A stretch of 64,000 bases of DNA from CAZKVJ01 sp964556225 (GCA_964556225.1 CAZKVJ010000003.1:62001-126000), one strand, 5' to 3'; positions 51,943 to 60,796 are shown, counted from the first letter of the stretch. Notes: generated from the letters alone by a model not told the origin. Made by a program: numbers and translations.

Positions 51943-51960
51943 GTGAACATTGGCTAACGT
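51943..51960 (+). promoter_or_regulatory. GTGAAC-N6-TAnnnT site between hydratase and Lnt-like gene
   Basis: GTGAAC (51943-51948), six bases, TAACGT (51955-51960). Seven bases later is a GTG (51968), giving a leaderless start for the Lnt-like gene. GTGAAC-ATTG-GCTAAC is the clearest copy of the 10-bp-period direct repeat. The divergent hydratase starts 11 bases away, so both may be controlled. Confidence 0.65.
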
Positions 51961-51967
51961 AGTGCCG

Positions 51968-53434
51968 GTGGAGCGAGCCGCCACCCCGAGCGCGCTGGGC
52001 CTGCTGTGGTCGCTCCTCACGGTGGCGTTGGTCGCGCTGGCCTTCCCGCCGATCGGGTGGTGGCCGCTGATCCTGGTCGCCTTCGTCCCGATGGTCGTGG
52101 CCCAGCACCGCCTGGTGCCCGCCCGCTGGTCGGGCGTCGCGGTTGGCATCGGCATCGGCGGCATGTTCGCGTTCCATCTCTCGCCCGGTCTGGCGGACGG
52201 CGACGTGGCGCCGGTGGTGCACCTGTGGCCGCTGTTCGTGGCGGCACTGGTCGCCGCGCTCGCCTGGCGGGCGAGGGCCTTCCACGAGCGCACGCACTAC
52301 CGCTGGTTCCTGGTGTCGGCCCCCGTCGCATGGGTCGCGCTCGACTTCCTCCGGGCATCGGGCACGGAGGTCCTCGCCGCCACGTTCGGCTACCCCGGGT
52401 ACGCGCTCTACGCGCACCCCCTGCTCCTACAGCCGATCAGCGTGCTCGGCATTCACGCGCTCGAGCTGCTGATCCTGCTCGTCAACTGGGCGGTCGCCGG
52501 GCTGGTGATCGCCGCGCTGGATCGGCGCACGGGCGCGGCACCGTCGTCGGTGCTGGTGATGCGCCGGGCGGCGACTGCTGCCGCCGTCGTGGGCGTGCTG
52601 GTCGCCACCTGGGTCGGTGCCAGCGCGCTGCTCATCGACGGCGATCCGCCGACGGTCACGGTCGCGGCAGTGCAGACCGGCGTCGAGCGGGGATGGGACG
52701 ACTGGGAGGAGCGCTTCCGGCGCGACGTCGAGCAGACCCGCGAGGCCGCGGCGCTGGGCGCGGAGCTCGTGGTGTGGAACGAGGTCGGACTCCACCTCGA
52801 CGCCACGACCGAGCGCACCGACGAGCTCCGGGCGCTGGCGGACGAGACCGGGGTGTACCTCGCAGTCGGCTTCGGCTTCACCGACGACCGAGGTCGCCGC
52901 CACAACGAGGTGCTGCTGATGGCCCCGGACGGCGAGATCCTCGGCGTCTACGGCAAGGACCACCCCGGCACGTTCGCGGGCGACTACAGCGACACCGGCG
53001 GCACCTACCCGGTGTACGACACCGAGCTGGGGCCCATCGCGACGATCATCTGCTACGACCTCGACTTCACCGACACGGCCCGCCGGATGGCGGCCAACGG
53101 GGCGCGCCTCGTGGCGACGCCGTCCGCCGACGTACCCGCCATCGCCGAGCACCACTACACGCACCTCGTGTTCCGGGCGATCGAGAACCGGGTGTCCATG
53201 GTGAAGGCCGACAACGAGTTCGACTCGGCGATCATCGATCCCTACGGCCGCATCCTCGCCAAGGCGGTCTCGTCCGACGGCGGGCTCCGGGCCACCCTGG
53301 TCGCCGAGGCCCCCCTCGGTGCCGGTGACAGTCCGTGGGTGCGCTTCGGCGACTGGTTCGGCTGGCTGATGGTCGTGGTGATGGTCGGCTTCGTGGCGCT
53401 GTCGTGGGTCTCGCGCCGGCGTTCCCGTCAGTAG
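51968..53434 (+). CDS. Apolipoprotein N-acyltransferase-like (Lnt) membrane protein
   Basis: Membrane enzyme of 488 residues: about six N-terminal hydrophobic helices (LLWSLLTVALVALAFPPIGW), a nitrilase-fold domain from about 225, and a last helix at the C-terminus (WLMVVVMVGFVAL). The Glu-Lys-Cys triad is visible: Glu in LVVWNEVGLH, Lys in YGKDHPGTF, Cys in TIICYDLDFTD. This is the Lnt layout, the enzyme that N-acylates lipoproteins. GTG 51968 is chosen because it is seven bases behind a -10; GTG 51962 and TTG 51950 are alternatives. Its 3' end overlaps the amidase by 7 bp. Confidence 0.85.
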   Translation: MERAATPSALGLLWSLLTVALVALAFPPIGWWPLILVAFVPMVVAQHRLVPARWSGVAVGIGIGGMFAFHLSPGLADGDVAPVVHLWPLFVAALVAALAWRARAFHERTHYRWFLVSAPVAWVALDFLRASGTEVLAATFGYPGYALYAHPLLLQPISVLGIHALELLILLVNWAVAGLVIAALDRRTGAAPSSVLVMRRAATAAAVVGVLVATWVGASALLIDGDPPTVTVAAVQTGVERGWDDWEERFRRDVEQTREAAALGAELVVWNEVGLHLDATTERTDELRALADETGVYLAVGFGFTDDRGRRHNEVLLMAPDGEILGVYGKDHPGTFAGDYSDTGGTYPVYDTELGPIATIICYDLDFTDTARRMAANGARLVATPSADVPAIAEHHYTHLVFRAIENRVSMVKADNEFDSAIIDPYGRILAKAVSSDGGLRATLVAEAPLGAGDSPWVRFGDWFGWLMVVVMVGFVALSWVSRRRSRQ

Positions 53435-54852
53435 CCCGGAGCCAGGTGGGGCCAGGGGTGCACCGCCTCGAACGCCGCCGCGGCGGCGAGCGCGACGTGG
53501 TCGTCGTGGCGGGGGGCCACGACCTGCATGCCGACGGGCGCGCCCTCGACGATGCCCATCGGCACCGACACGACGGGGTGCCCGCTCATGTTGAACGGTG
53601 AGGTGAACAGCACGGCGGCGGCCGGGCCCACGTCGACGCCGTCGACGACCGTGGGCAGCGGCCCGACGCAGCCGAACGCCGGCACGGGAGAGGTGGGCAG
53701 CACGATGAGGTCGGCGACCTCGAACACATCGGCGATGCGCTGGTTCAGCGTGAAGCGCATGTGGTTCGCTCGGGCCAGCGCATCGAGGCTCAGGTCGATC
53801 CCGGCGTAGGCCATCTCCATCAACGGGCCGGCACCCTCGGTGGCGAAGAGGTTGCCCATGATCTCGGCCATGGCGTCGGCCATCGCCGGGTCGGCGTCGG
53901 CAGCCAGGATCGACGCCGCGCCGGGCGTGATGTCCGGGAAGGCGAGGCTGGCACCCTCGGCCCGGACCATGCCGGTGGCGGCGAGGAGGGCGTCGGCCGC
54001 CGCGTGCAGGGCCGCCCGCACGTCGGGGTGGCTGGGGCACAGGCCCAGGTCGTCGAGCACGGCCACCCGCCGGCCGGTCAGCTCCACCTGGTCGAGCGCG
54101 ATCTCGTACGGAAGGGCCGGTGCGGGCAGCGACATGGGGTCACGCGGGTCGACGCCGCACGCGCAGTCGAGGAAGCGAGCGGCGTCGCGCACCGTTCGGG
54201 CCAGCGGCCCGTAGTGGATGAGGTTTGCCTGGCCGAGGTAGCCGGGGCCACGGGGCACGCGCCCGAGCGTGCCCTTGACCCCGACGACGCCGGACCAGCC
54301 GGCCGGGAGCCGGATCGATCCGCCCATGTCGGAGCCCGTCGCAAGGTGCACCATGCCGGCCGCGAGCGCAGCGGCCGACCCACCGCTCGATCCGCCGGGT
54401 GTGCGGTCGTGCGCCCACGGGTTGCGGGTCGGGCCGTGGAGCACCGAGTTCGTGAAGGGCAGATGGCCGATCTCCGGTGACGCTGTGAGACCGACGGGCA
54501 CGGCGCCGGCCGCCAGCAGGCGGGTGGTCATGGTGGAGGTCGTCGTGGCGACCCGGTCGCGGAAGGCGGTGCTGGCCTGCGTCTGTGGCCACCCCTCGAC
54601 CGCCTCGAGCTCCTTGATCCCGAGGGGGACGCCGGCCAGGGGCCCAGGGTCCTCACCTCGTGCCACCGCCTCGTCCACCGATCGGGCGACGGCGCGGGCG
54701 CGCGCCTCGTCGAGGAACACGAACGCGTTGAGCGCGTCGTTGCGCTCGGCGATGCGACCGAGGCAGGCGTCGACGACCTCGAGCGCTGACAGCCGTCCGG
54801 CCCGCACTTCGCCAGCCACGGTTCGCGCGTCGAGACGGCACACGTCGTTCAC
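53428..54852 (-). CDS. Amidase-signature hydrolase
   Basis: Amidase-signature enzyme of 474 residues. The Ser-cisSer-Lys triad is in place: Lys in VPLGIKELEAVEG, cis-Ser in TPGGSSGGSAAALAAG and the nucleophile in GSDMGGSIRLPAG. It would hydrolyse a small amide. GTG 54852 lies seven bases behind TAATCT (54865-54860), a leaderless arrangement with the GTGAAC motif. Divergent from an acyl-CoA dehydrogenase. The product acid could enter the CoA pathway nearby (inference). Confidence 0.92.
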   Translation of the reverse strand: MNDVCRLDARTVAGEVRAGRLSALEVVDACLGRIAERNDALNAFVFLDEARARAVARSVDEAVARGEDPGPLAGVPLGIKELEAVEGWPQTQASTAFRDRVATTTSTMTTRLLAAGAVPVGLTASPEIGHLPFTNSVLHGPTRNPWAHDRTPGGSSGGSAAALAAGMVHLATGSDMGGSIRLPAGWSGVVGVKGTLGRVPRGPGYLGQANLIHYGPLARTVRDAARFLDCACGVDPRDPMSLPAPALPYEIALDQVELTGRRVAVLDDLGLCPSHPDVRAALHAAADALLAATGMVRAEGASLAFPDITPGAASILAADADPAMADAMAEIMGNLFATEGAGPLMEMAYAGIDLSLDALARANHMRFTLNQRIADVFEVADLIVLPTSPVPAFGCVGPLPTVVDGVDVGPAAAVLFTSPFNMSGHPVVSVPMGIVEGAPVGMQVVAPRHDDHVALAAAAAFEAVHPWPHLAPGY

Positions 54853-54859
54853 CCTGGCT

Positions 54860-54877
54860 AGATTAGCGACCGTTCAC
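54860..54877 (-). promoter_or_regulatory. GTGAAC-N6-TAnnnT site between amidase and acyl-CoA dehydrogenase
   Basis: On the minus strand GTGAAC (54877-54872), six bases, TAATCT (54865-54860), seven bases, GTG 54852. The repeat form is GTGAAC-GGTC-GCTAAT. The acyl-CoA dehydrogenase starts at 54899 on the other strand with its own GAGGAGGAGG ribosome site. Confidence 0.62.
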
Positions 54878-54898
54878 ATTTGGTGAGGAGGAGGCAGC

Positions 54899-56098
54899 AT
54901 GGCATCGGCGACCGACGTCGACGTCGACGCGCTCGTCGACGACCTCCTGGCGACCCACCCGCCGGCGTCGACACCGGCGACCGAGCTGTGGGCCGCCCAG
55001 TTCGACCGGGGTCTGGCGTGGGTTCACTTCCCCAAAGGGCGCGGTGGGTTGGGGCTGAACCCTCTCGTCCAGGAGCGGATCGACGACCGCCTTCGCCATG
55101 CCGGGGCGCCGAACAACCTGATGGTCAACATGATGGGCGTCGGCATGGCCGGTCCGACGATCGTCGCCCACGGCACCGACGAGCAGCGCGACCGCTACCT
55201 GCGCCCGGCCTTCGCCTGTGAGGAGATCTGGTGCCAGCTGTTCAGCGAGCCGGGTGCCGGCTCCGACCTCGCGGCGCTGTCCACCCGCGCCGAGCGTGAC
55301 GGTGACGAGTGGATCGTCAACGGCCAGAAGGTGTGGACGACCCTGGCCCATGTCGCCCGATGGGGGCTCATCCTCACCCGAACGGATCCCGAGGCCCCGA
55401 AGCACAAGGGCCTCACCTATTTCATCGTGGACATGCACGCACCCGGGGTGGAGGTCCGGCCGCTGCGTCAGATGACCGGTGACGCCGAGTTCAACGAGGT
55501 GTACTTCACCGACGTGCGCATCCCCGACAGCCAGCGCATCGGCGAGGTCGGCGACGGTTGGCGGGTCGCGCTGACAACGCTCATGAACGAGCGGGTGACC
55601 GTTGGGGCGATGGGGAAAGAACGCCGCGGCCAGGGTGACATCCACCACGCCGTCGACCTCTGGCTCGAGCGTGGGTTCGACGATCCCGTGGCCCGCGACA
55701 CCCTGTCGCGCCTGTGGATCGAGGCCGAGGTGCTCCGTCTGACCAACATCCGGGCTCAGGAGATGCGTCAGCAGGGCACGCCCGGGCCGGAGGGGGCGAT
55801 CCTCAAGCTGGCGGTGGGCGAGTTCGAGCAGCGCCTCTTCACGTTCATCGTCCACCTGCTCGGCGCGGAGGGGATGCTGATCTCCGACTACGAGATGCGC
55901 CGTCCCAGCTACATCGGTGAGGGCACCCTGGGCGACGACGCCGACCTGCAGAAGGCGTTCCTGGCCGTACGGGGCACGACGATCGGCGGAGGGACCACCG
56001 ACATCGGACGCAACATCCTGGGTGAGCGGGTGCTCGGCCTGCCCGGTGAGCCGCGAGTCGACAAGGACCTCCCCTGGAGCCAGGTCCCGCGCTCGTGA
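54899..56098 (+). CDS. Acyl-CoA dehydrogenase
   Basis: FAD-dependent dehydrogenase of 399 residues. WCQLFSEPGAGSDLAALS, VNGQKVWTTLAHVARWG, KHKGLTYFIVDM, MTGDAEFNEVYFTDVRI and RGTTIGGGTTDIGRN are family signatures. GAGGAGGAGG precedes the ATG. Very similar in its motifs to the dehydrogenase at 58729 (SEPGAGSDLAALSTKA, MTGDAHFNEVFFDSVRV), so the two may be paralogues or act as a FadE pair. Five bases from the convergent M20 peptidase. Confidence 0.94.
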   Translation: MASATDVDVDALVDDLLATHPPASTPATELWAAQFDRGLAWVHFPKGRGGLGLNPLVQERIDDRLRHAGAPNNLMVNMMGVGMAGPTIVAHGTDEQRDRYLRPAFACEEIWCQLFSEPGAGSDLAALSTRAERDGDEWIVNGQKVWTTLAHVARWGLILTRTDPEAPKHKGLTYFIVDMHAPGVEVRPLRQMTGDAEFNEVYFTDVRIPDSQRIGEVGDGWRVALTTLMNERVTVGAMGKERRGQGDIHHAVDLWLERGFDDPVARDTLSRLWIEAEVLRLTNIRAQEMRQQGTPGPEGAILKLAVGEFEQRLFTFIVHLLGAEGMLISDYEMRRPSYIGEGTLGDDADLQKAFLAVRGTTIGGGTTDIGRNILGERVLGLPGEPRVDKDLPWSQVPRS

Positions 56099-56103
56099 GC
56101 CGC

Positions 56104-57444
56104 TCAGGCGCCGAGGAGGTCGGCCAGGAGCAGGTCCCACATCTCGGTGACCATCCCGAGTGACTCGAGGTCGACGCGCTCGTCGTCGCCATGGCCCATG
56201 CTCGCCAGCTGCTCCATGGTGAGGTGGCGGCTGAACAGGCCGAAGCCGTAGCAGGTGGTGCCGAGGTGTCGGCGGAACCAGCGGGAGTCGGTGGCGCCGG
56301 TCATGAGCAACGGCACCAGCGAGCTGCCGGCGTAGAAGTGTCCGGCCACCCGTTCCAGGGAGTCCCACAGCGGGGTGTCGCGCGGTGACTTCGACGCCGG
56401 CATCTCCACCCCCGGGAGGTAGTCGACCGAGGGCCACAGCTCCTCGCCGATCGCCTCGCGCAGCAGGGCCTCGACCTCCGCGGGGCCGTCGCCGGGCAGC
56501 GTGCGCACATCGAGCTGGAGCTCCACCTCGGCCGGGATGATGTTGATCTTGGAACCTGCCTGCAGCATCGTCGGCGCCAGCGTGGTGTGCGTGCACGAGT
56601 AGGCGAGGCGCCCGAGACCGACCGGCAGCACGTCGCAGGTCTCGTGAAAGCCCTCCTCGCGGCTGAGCGGCGCCGTCAGCTCCTCCGGCAGGCCGAGGGC
56701 GCCCACGAAGTCACGCCAGCCGTGGTCGAGGCGGGGCGGCGGGCGGAACTCGGCGATGCGCCGGGCGATCTCGCCGGCCTTCACGAGGGCGTTGTCGGTT
56801 CGAAACGGCAGTGACCCGTGGCACGGAGCGCCGTGGATCAGGAGACGCGTGTAGAGGGTGCCCTTCTCGGCCACCAGCACGGGGAGGCGGATCCCCGTCG
56901 GGGTGTCGAACGGGAACCCACCGGACTCGGTGATGAGGTAGTCGGTGCGCACGGCATCGGTCGCGTGGAGCGCGAGCTGCTCCGCACCGTGGTGCCCGCC
57001 GGCCTCCTCGTCGGCCACGGCGACGTACACGAGCGTCCCCCTCGAACGGCGGCCGGATCGAGCCAGGTTGCGGGTGGCGACGGCCATCGAGGCGGTGAGG
57101 TTGAACATGTCGATCGCGCCGCGGCCCCACACCTCGCCGTCGATGATCTCGCCGCCGAAGGGGTCGTGCTTCCAGCGCTCCTCGTGCGCGGGGACGACGT
57201 CGGTGTGGCCGAGCAGGCACAGCGACGGCGCATCCGGGTCAGAGCCCTCGACGCGCGCCACCAGGCTGGGCCGGCCGGGCACGTACTCGAAGCGCTGGAC
57301 GTCGGCGCCCGACCCTTCGAGGAAGTGCTCGAGGACGTCGACGTTGCGGTGCTCCTCGCCGGACTCGAGCGAGCCGTCGTTGACGCAGCGATTGCGGATG
57401 AGCTGTTGGATGAGCTCGGTGACCTCGCCGGTCCGGTTGTCCAT
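56104..57444 (-). CDS. M20-family metallopeptidase/amidohydrolase
   Basis: Di-zinc exopeptidase-fold hydrolase of 446 residues. Metal ligands: His in CLLGHTDVVPAHE, bridging Asp in GRGAIDMFN, catalytic Glu in VAVADEEAGGHHG, and the C-terminal His in GLFSRHLTMEQ. The lid domain lies about 190-310. GGGGGAAG precedes ATG 57444. ArgE/DapE/CPG2 relatives remove acyl or amino-acid groups from amides; with the neighbouring amidase it could release an acid from an amide conjugate. Divergent from the MFS gene across a GTTCAC/GAAC repeat. Confidence 0.9.
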   Translation of the reverse strand: MDNRTGEVTELIQQLIRNRCVNDGSLESGEEHRNVDVLEHFLEGSGADVQRFEYVPGRPSLVARVEGSDPDAPSLCLLGHTDVVPAHEERWKHDPFGGEIIDGEVWGRGAIDMFNLTASMAVATRNLARSGRRSRGTLVYVAVADEEAGGHHGAEQLALHATDAVRTDYLITESGGFPFDTPTGIRLPVLVAEKGTLYTRLLIHGAPCHGSLPFRTDNALVKAGEIARRIAEFRPPPRLDHGWRDFVGALGLPEELTAPLSREEGFHETCDVLPVGLGRLAYSCTHTTLAPTMLQAGSKINIIPAEVELQLDVRTLPGDGPAEVEALLREAIGEELWPSVDYLPGVEMPASKSPRDTPLWDSLERVAGHFYAGSSLVPLLMTGATDSRWFRRHLGTTCYGFGLFSRHLTMEQLASMGHGDDERVDLESLGMVTEMWDLLLADLLGA

Positions 57445-57458
57445 CGCTTCCCCCGTTC

Positions 57459-57482
57459 GCGAACCACCGTTCACGCTACTCT
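57459..57482 (+). promoter_or_regulatory. GTTCAC/GAAC repeat and leaderless -10 of the MFS gene
   Basis: GAAC-CACC-GTTC (57461-57472) is an inverted form of the local motif (minus strand GTGAAC-GGTG-GTTCGC, 57474-57459). TACTCT (57477-57482) lies eight bases before the GTG at 57491, so the MFS mRNA is probably leaderless. Confidence 0.45.
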
Positions 57483-57490
57483 GCGCAGGC

Positions 57491-58732
57491 GTGGCCGCGT
57501 GGCGAGCTGGTCCGGGGGCACCGGCGGGCCTGTACCCGGCCGCGGTGCTCGTGGCGGTCAACCTCGTCGATGGGACCGAGACGAGCATCGTCGCCGGGGC
57601 CCTCCCGCTCCTGCAGGACGAGTGGCGCTTCGGCGACACGCTGGCCGGTGCGCTGCCGACCGCGGCGTCGCTCGCCGGGCTGGCGGTGACCCTGCCGGCA
57701 GGCTTGCTCGCCGACCGCGTCAACCGCGTGCGGCTGCTCACCATCGTCGTGGCGAGCTGGGCGCTGCTGACCACCGTGTCCGCCGTGGCGGCCGGGTTCT
57801 GGATGTTCTTCGCCGTGCGCGTCGTGCTCGGGTCAGCCAACAGCCTCGACAACCCGTCGGCGTCGAGCCTCATCACCGACTTCCACCCACCGCGGGCGCG
57901 CAGCCGGGTGTTCGCCGTGCAGCGTGCCGCGTGGACCGTCGGCGCGTCGCTGGGGGTGGCTCTGGGCGGGGTGCTGGGAGAGTCGCTCGGGTGGCGGGCA
58001 CCGTTCCTGGTGATGGCGGTCCCCGGGCTCGTGGTCGCCTGGTGCCTCAGCCATATCCGCGAACCTGTCCGCGGTGGGCTCGACCCGCCGTCCGCGCGGC
58101 CGGTCGTCACGTCGGAGCGCGACGGCCTAGGTGCCCAGCTGCGCCTGCTGTGGTCGTACCGTGTGCTGCGGGCGGTATACGTCGGTGCCGTGGTGGCGTA
58201 CCTCGGCTTCAACGGGCTTGGCTACTGGGCGCCGAGCCTGTTCGAGCGCGAGTTCGACCTCGGCGAGGGCACGGCGGCGGCGCTGACCGGTGTGATGGGC
58301 GTGACGGCGACCGTCGTGGGATCCGCTGTGGGCGGCATCCTCGGTGACCGCTGGGGTGGGCGGGACGCCTCCCGGCGGGTGCTCCTCGCCGGGATGGGTC
58401 TGGCCGGTGGCGGGGCCGTCGTCGTGGTCGCCTTCCTGGTGCCGGTGCTCGTCCCGCAGCTGCTGCTGCTCATGGTCGGGGCGGCGGCCATCGTGAGCGC
58501 CGCCCCGAACTTCGCCGCCATCATCGCCGACGTGCTCCCGGCGACCCGGCGCGGCCTCGGCTACGCGTTCTTCACGTTCGTCATCATCGCCGGCGGCGCA
58601 CTCGGGCCGCTGGTGATCGGCGCGCTGTCGGAGCTCACCGGCTCGCTGCGCCTGGCGTTCGTCGTGGGGATGATCACGGTCGTGCCCGGCGGCCTCGGCG
58701 TGCTCGCCGCCCGCCGCCACACCCCACCCTAG
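57491..58732 (+). CDS. Major facilitator superfamily transporter
   Basis: Integral membrane transporter of 413 residues with about 12 hydrophobic helices. The inter-helix 2-3 motif is GLLADRVNRVRLL, a variant of GxxxDRxGRR; the equivalent in the second half is GILGDRWGGRDASRR. Spinster/sugar-phosphate-like topology (VNLVDGTETSIVAGALPLLQ). GTG 57491 behind a -10. Its stop overlaps the convergent acyl-CoA dehydrogenase by 4 bp. Direction and cargo are unknown; the flanking catabolic genes suggest an organic acid. Confidence 0.88.
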   Translation: MAAWRAGPGAPAGLYPAAVLVAVNLVDGTETSIVAGALPLLQDEWRFGDTLAGALPTAASLAGLAVTLPAGLLADRVNRVRLLTIVVASWALLTTVSAVAAGFWMFFAVRVVLGSANSLDNPSASSLITDFHPPRARSRVFAVQRAAWTVGASLGVALGGVLGESLGWRAPFLVMAVPGLVVAWCLSHIREPVRGGLDPPSARPVVTSERDGLGAQLRLLWSYRVLRAVYVGAVVAYLGFNGLGYWAPSLFEREFDLGEGTAAALTGVMGVTATVVGSAVGGILGDRWGGRDASRRVLLAGMGLAGGGAVVVVAFLVPVLVPQLLLLMVGAAAIVSAAPNFAAIIADVLPATRRGLGYAFFTFVIIAGGALGPLVIGALSELTGSLRLAFVVGMITVVPGGLGVLAARRHTPP

Positions 58733-59925
58733 GAGGGGGTGTCGCGGTCGACGGCCGGCTCGCGGGGGAGGCCGAGCACGACCTCACCGACGATGTTGCG
58801 CTGGATCTCGTCGGTGCCGCCGCCGATGTGCATCGCGAACGCGCCGAGCACCGCGTCGGCCCAGCGCCCGGACTCCGGCGCAGCCGGCCCGCAGAGCGTG
58901 CCGCCGGGACCGAGAAGGCGCAGGCCGAGCTCGGCGCGCTCAGTGATGAGGGTCGCGATGGCCAGCTTCAGGATCGACCCCTCGACGCCCGGGATCCCAC
59001 CGCGCTCCAGGCTGGCTCGTACCCGGGCGCTGGTGAGATCGGCCACCCGTCCCAACGTGTGCACCCGAGCGAGCTCCTGGCGGGTGACAGGGTCGGTGAC
59101 GGCTCCGACTCGGCGGGCGAGGGCTGCCAGCGCCTCGAACGCGGCATCGGAGGTGTCCATGGCGCCTGCTGCGAACCGCTCGTTCATGAGCGTGGTGCGC
59201 GCCACCCGCCACCCGTCGTTCCAGTCGCCGACGACGTTGGCGCATGGCACCCGCACGCTATCGAAGAACACCTCGTTGAAGTGGGCGTCGCCGGTCATCT
59301 GACGCAGTGGGCGCACCGTGATGCCCGGCGACGACATGTCGACGACGAGGCACGTGATGCCCTTGTGCTTGGGCGCCGACGGGTCGGAGCGGAAGATGCC
59401 TAGGCCCCATTGCGAGTAATGGGCGCCGCTGGTCCACACCTTCTGCCCGTCGAGGACCAGCTCGTCTCCGTCGACGACGGCCTTGGTCGACAGCGCTGCC
59501 AGGTCCGACCCCGCGCCCGGCTCGCTCCAGAGCTGGCACCAGATCTCGTCGCCTCGGCGCATCGGGCCGAGGAACCGGCGCTGCTGCTCGGGCGTCCCGT
59601 GGGCGATCAACGTCGGGCCGATCATCGCCGTGCCGATGCGGAACACGTCGCCGGGCACGTCGAACTGGCTCAGCTCCTCGGCGAGGATCATCACCTCGGC
59701 CGCGGACGCACCCCGGCCACCGTGCTCGACGGGCCAGTGGATCGCGGCGAGGCGGGCATCGTCGAGCAGGGCCTGGAACGCCCGGGCCTCGGCGAGCGCG
59801 TCGGGATCGTCCCTGAACCCACCGAGCGGTGAGAGCGAGGCGACCGTCGCGACCTTGGGCCGGGCGTGGGTGCGCAGGAACGCGCGGACCTCGGCTCGGA
59901 ACATCGCCCGCGCCTCCTCCTGCAT
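58729..59925 (-). CDS. Acyl-CoA dehydrogenase
   Basis: FAD-dependent dehydrogenase of 398 residues. LWSEPGAGSDLAALSTKA, LDGQKVWTSGAHYSQWG, KHKGITCLVVDMSSPG, FNEVFFDSVRVPCANV and IGGGTDEIQRNIVGEVVLGL are clear. ATG 59925 is preferred over the upstream GTG 59943 because the extra residues lie within the GTGAAC repeat and the ATG is eight bases behind TATCGT. Convergent overlap of 4 bp with the MFS gene. It could pair with the ligase and hydratases at 60.8-64 kb for a beta-oxidation cycle. Confidence 0.93.
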   Translation of the reverse strand: MQEEARAMFRAEVRAFLRTHARPKVATVASLSPLGGFRDDPDALAEARAFQALLDDARLAAIHWPVEHGGRGASAAEVMILAEELSQFDVPGDVFRIGTAMIGPTLIAHGTPEQQRRFLGPMRRGDEIWCQLWSEPGAGSDLAALSTKAVVDGDELVLDGQKVWTSGAHYSQWGLGIFRSDPSAPKHKGITCLVVDMSSPGITVRPLRQMTGDAHFNEVFFDSVRVPCANVVGDWNDGWRVARTTLMNERFAAGAMDTSDAAFEALAALARRVGAVTDPVTRQELARVHTLGRVADLTSARVRASLERGGIPGVEGSILKLAIATLITERAELGLRLLGPGGTLCGPAAPESGRWADAVLGAFAMHIGGGTDEIQRNIVGEVVLGLPREPAVDRDTPS

Positions 59926-59941
59926 GTGAACGAACGATAAC
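59926..59941. promoter_or_regulatory. GTGAAC repeat abutting an acyl-CoA dehydrogenase start
   Basis: GTGAAC-GAAC-GATAAC (59926-59941) touches the ATG at 59925. Read on the minus strand, TATCGT (59939-59934) lies eight bases before that ATG and may be the -10, so a regulator bound here would block initiation directly. Confidence 0.5.
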
Positions 59942-59953
59942 ACAATGATTGGG

Positions 59954-60739
59954 TCAGCGGAGCGGGGGAGGGCCGTCCGTCGGGGGGCCGGCGAACGCTT
60001 GGGCGATGCCCATCCAGGTTCGCACCCCGCCGCCGTGCACCACGAGGTCCGTATCGGCGACGTGACGGCGCTGGGTCACGACGAGGCAGAAATCGAGGGC
60101 CGGGCCGTCGACCCATTCGTCCGCACCGTCCGGCCCCCACGTCCACGACTCGCCAGCGGGCCCCGTGAGGGCGACGCGTGGCTCAGCGGGCACGGCCATG
60201 CCCCGGTTCGCGAACGCGAAGGCACGGGTGGCCACACCGAGGTGGGCGATGTGGCGCAGCCGTGCCGTCGGAGGCCGGTCGATGCCGAGTGCGTCCGCCA
60301 CGTCCTGACCGTGCGCCCACGTCTCCATCAGGCGTGCGGTGGCAAACGAAGCGCTGCTCATCGGGCCTGTGATCCACATGACCCGCGCACCCGCCCCGTG
60401 TTGGAGAAGCGCTCCGAGGACGCCCGCGCGGGCCGTGCGCCAGCGCCCCAGCGCTCTCGCCGGTCCGCCGGCACGGGCGCGCGCCACCATCTCGTCGCCG
60501 GTGCGCTCGACGTCGACGAGCAACGTCGCGAGGTGCTGGGCGAAGGCCGCCTCGTCGGTCAGCGCCATGCCTGCCAGCTCCTCTCCCTCGGCCAGATGGG
60601 CGACCTGGTCGAGCACCGTCCAGCCGGGCGCCGCGGTGGGCGTACGCCACTTCGGATCGTCGACCGCCGGCAGGCGGTGGTCGAGGTCCTCGTGCTCGTC
60701 GGCCAGGTCGGCCAGGAGCGCGACAAAGTCGATGGTCAC
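59954..60739 (-). CDS. TIGR03084-family (mycothiol-dependent MDMPI-like) protein
   Basis: DinB/MDMPI-fold protein of 261 residues. TAAPGWTVLDQVAHLAEGEE carries the first metal histidine and METWAHGQDVADALGI the second histidine/aspartate set, the pattern of mycothiol-dependent maleylpyruvate isomerases. A C-terminal SCP2-like part follows (about 185-261: GESWTWGPDGADEWVDGPAL). GTG start at 60739. It reads away from the enoyl-CoA hydratase at 60803 and toward the dehydrogenase at 58729 on the same strand. Mycothiol dependence points to an actinobacterium. Confidence 0.82.
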   Translation of the reverse strand: MTIDFVALLADLADEHEDLDHRLPAVDDPKWRTPTAAPGWTVLDQVAHLAEGEELAGMALTDEAAFAQHLATLLVDVERTGDEMVARARAGGPARALGRWRTARAGVLGALLQHGAGARVMWITGPMSSASFATARLMETWAHGQDVADALGIDRPPTARLRHIAHLGVATRAFAFANRGMAVPAEPRVALTGPAGESWTWGPDGADEWVDGPALDFCLVVTQRRHVADTDLVVHGGGVRTWMGIAQAFAGPPTDGPPPLR

Positions 60740-60767
60740 GCGCCCATCATGACCGAACCCGCCCCGG

Positions 60768-60796
60768 TTGACGCTCAGATTCACCGCCGTTAACGT
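60768..60796 (+). promoter_or_regulatory. Leaderless promoter of the hydratase-ligase-hydratase operon
   Basis: TTGACG (60768-60773), 17 bases, TAACGT (60791-60796), six bases, ATG 60803. ATTCAC-CGCC-GTTAAC (60779-60794) occupies the spacer and -10: the same 10-bp-period geometry as the GTGAAC sites, with a diverged first hexamer. Confidence 0.65.

Noticed and set aside
51950..51967. TTG 51950 as start of the Lnt-like gene
   Set aside because: It would lie inside the GTGAAC...TAACGT promoter motif; GTG 51968 has leaderless geometry.
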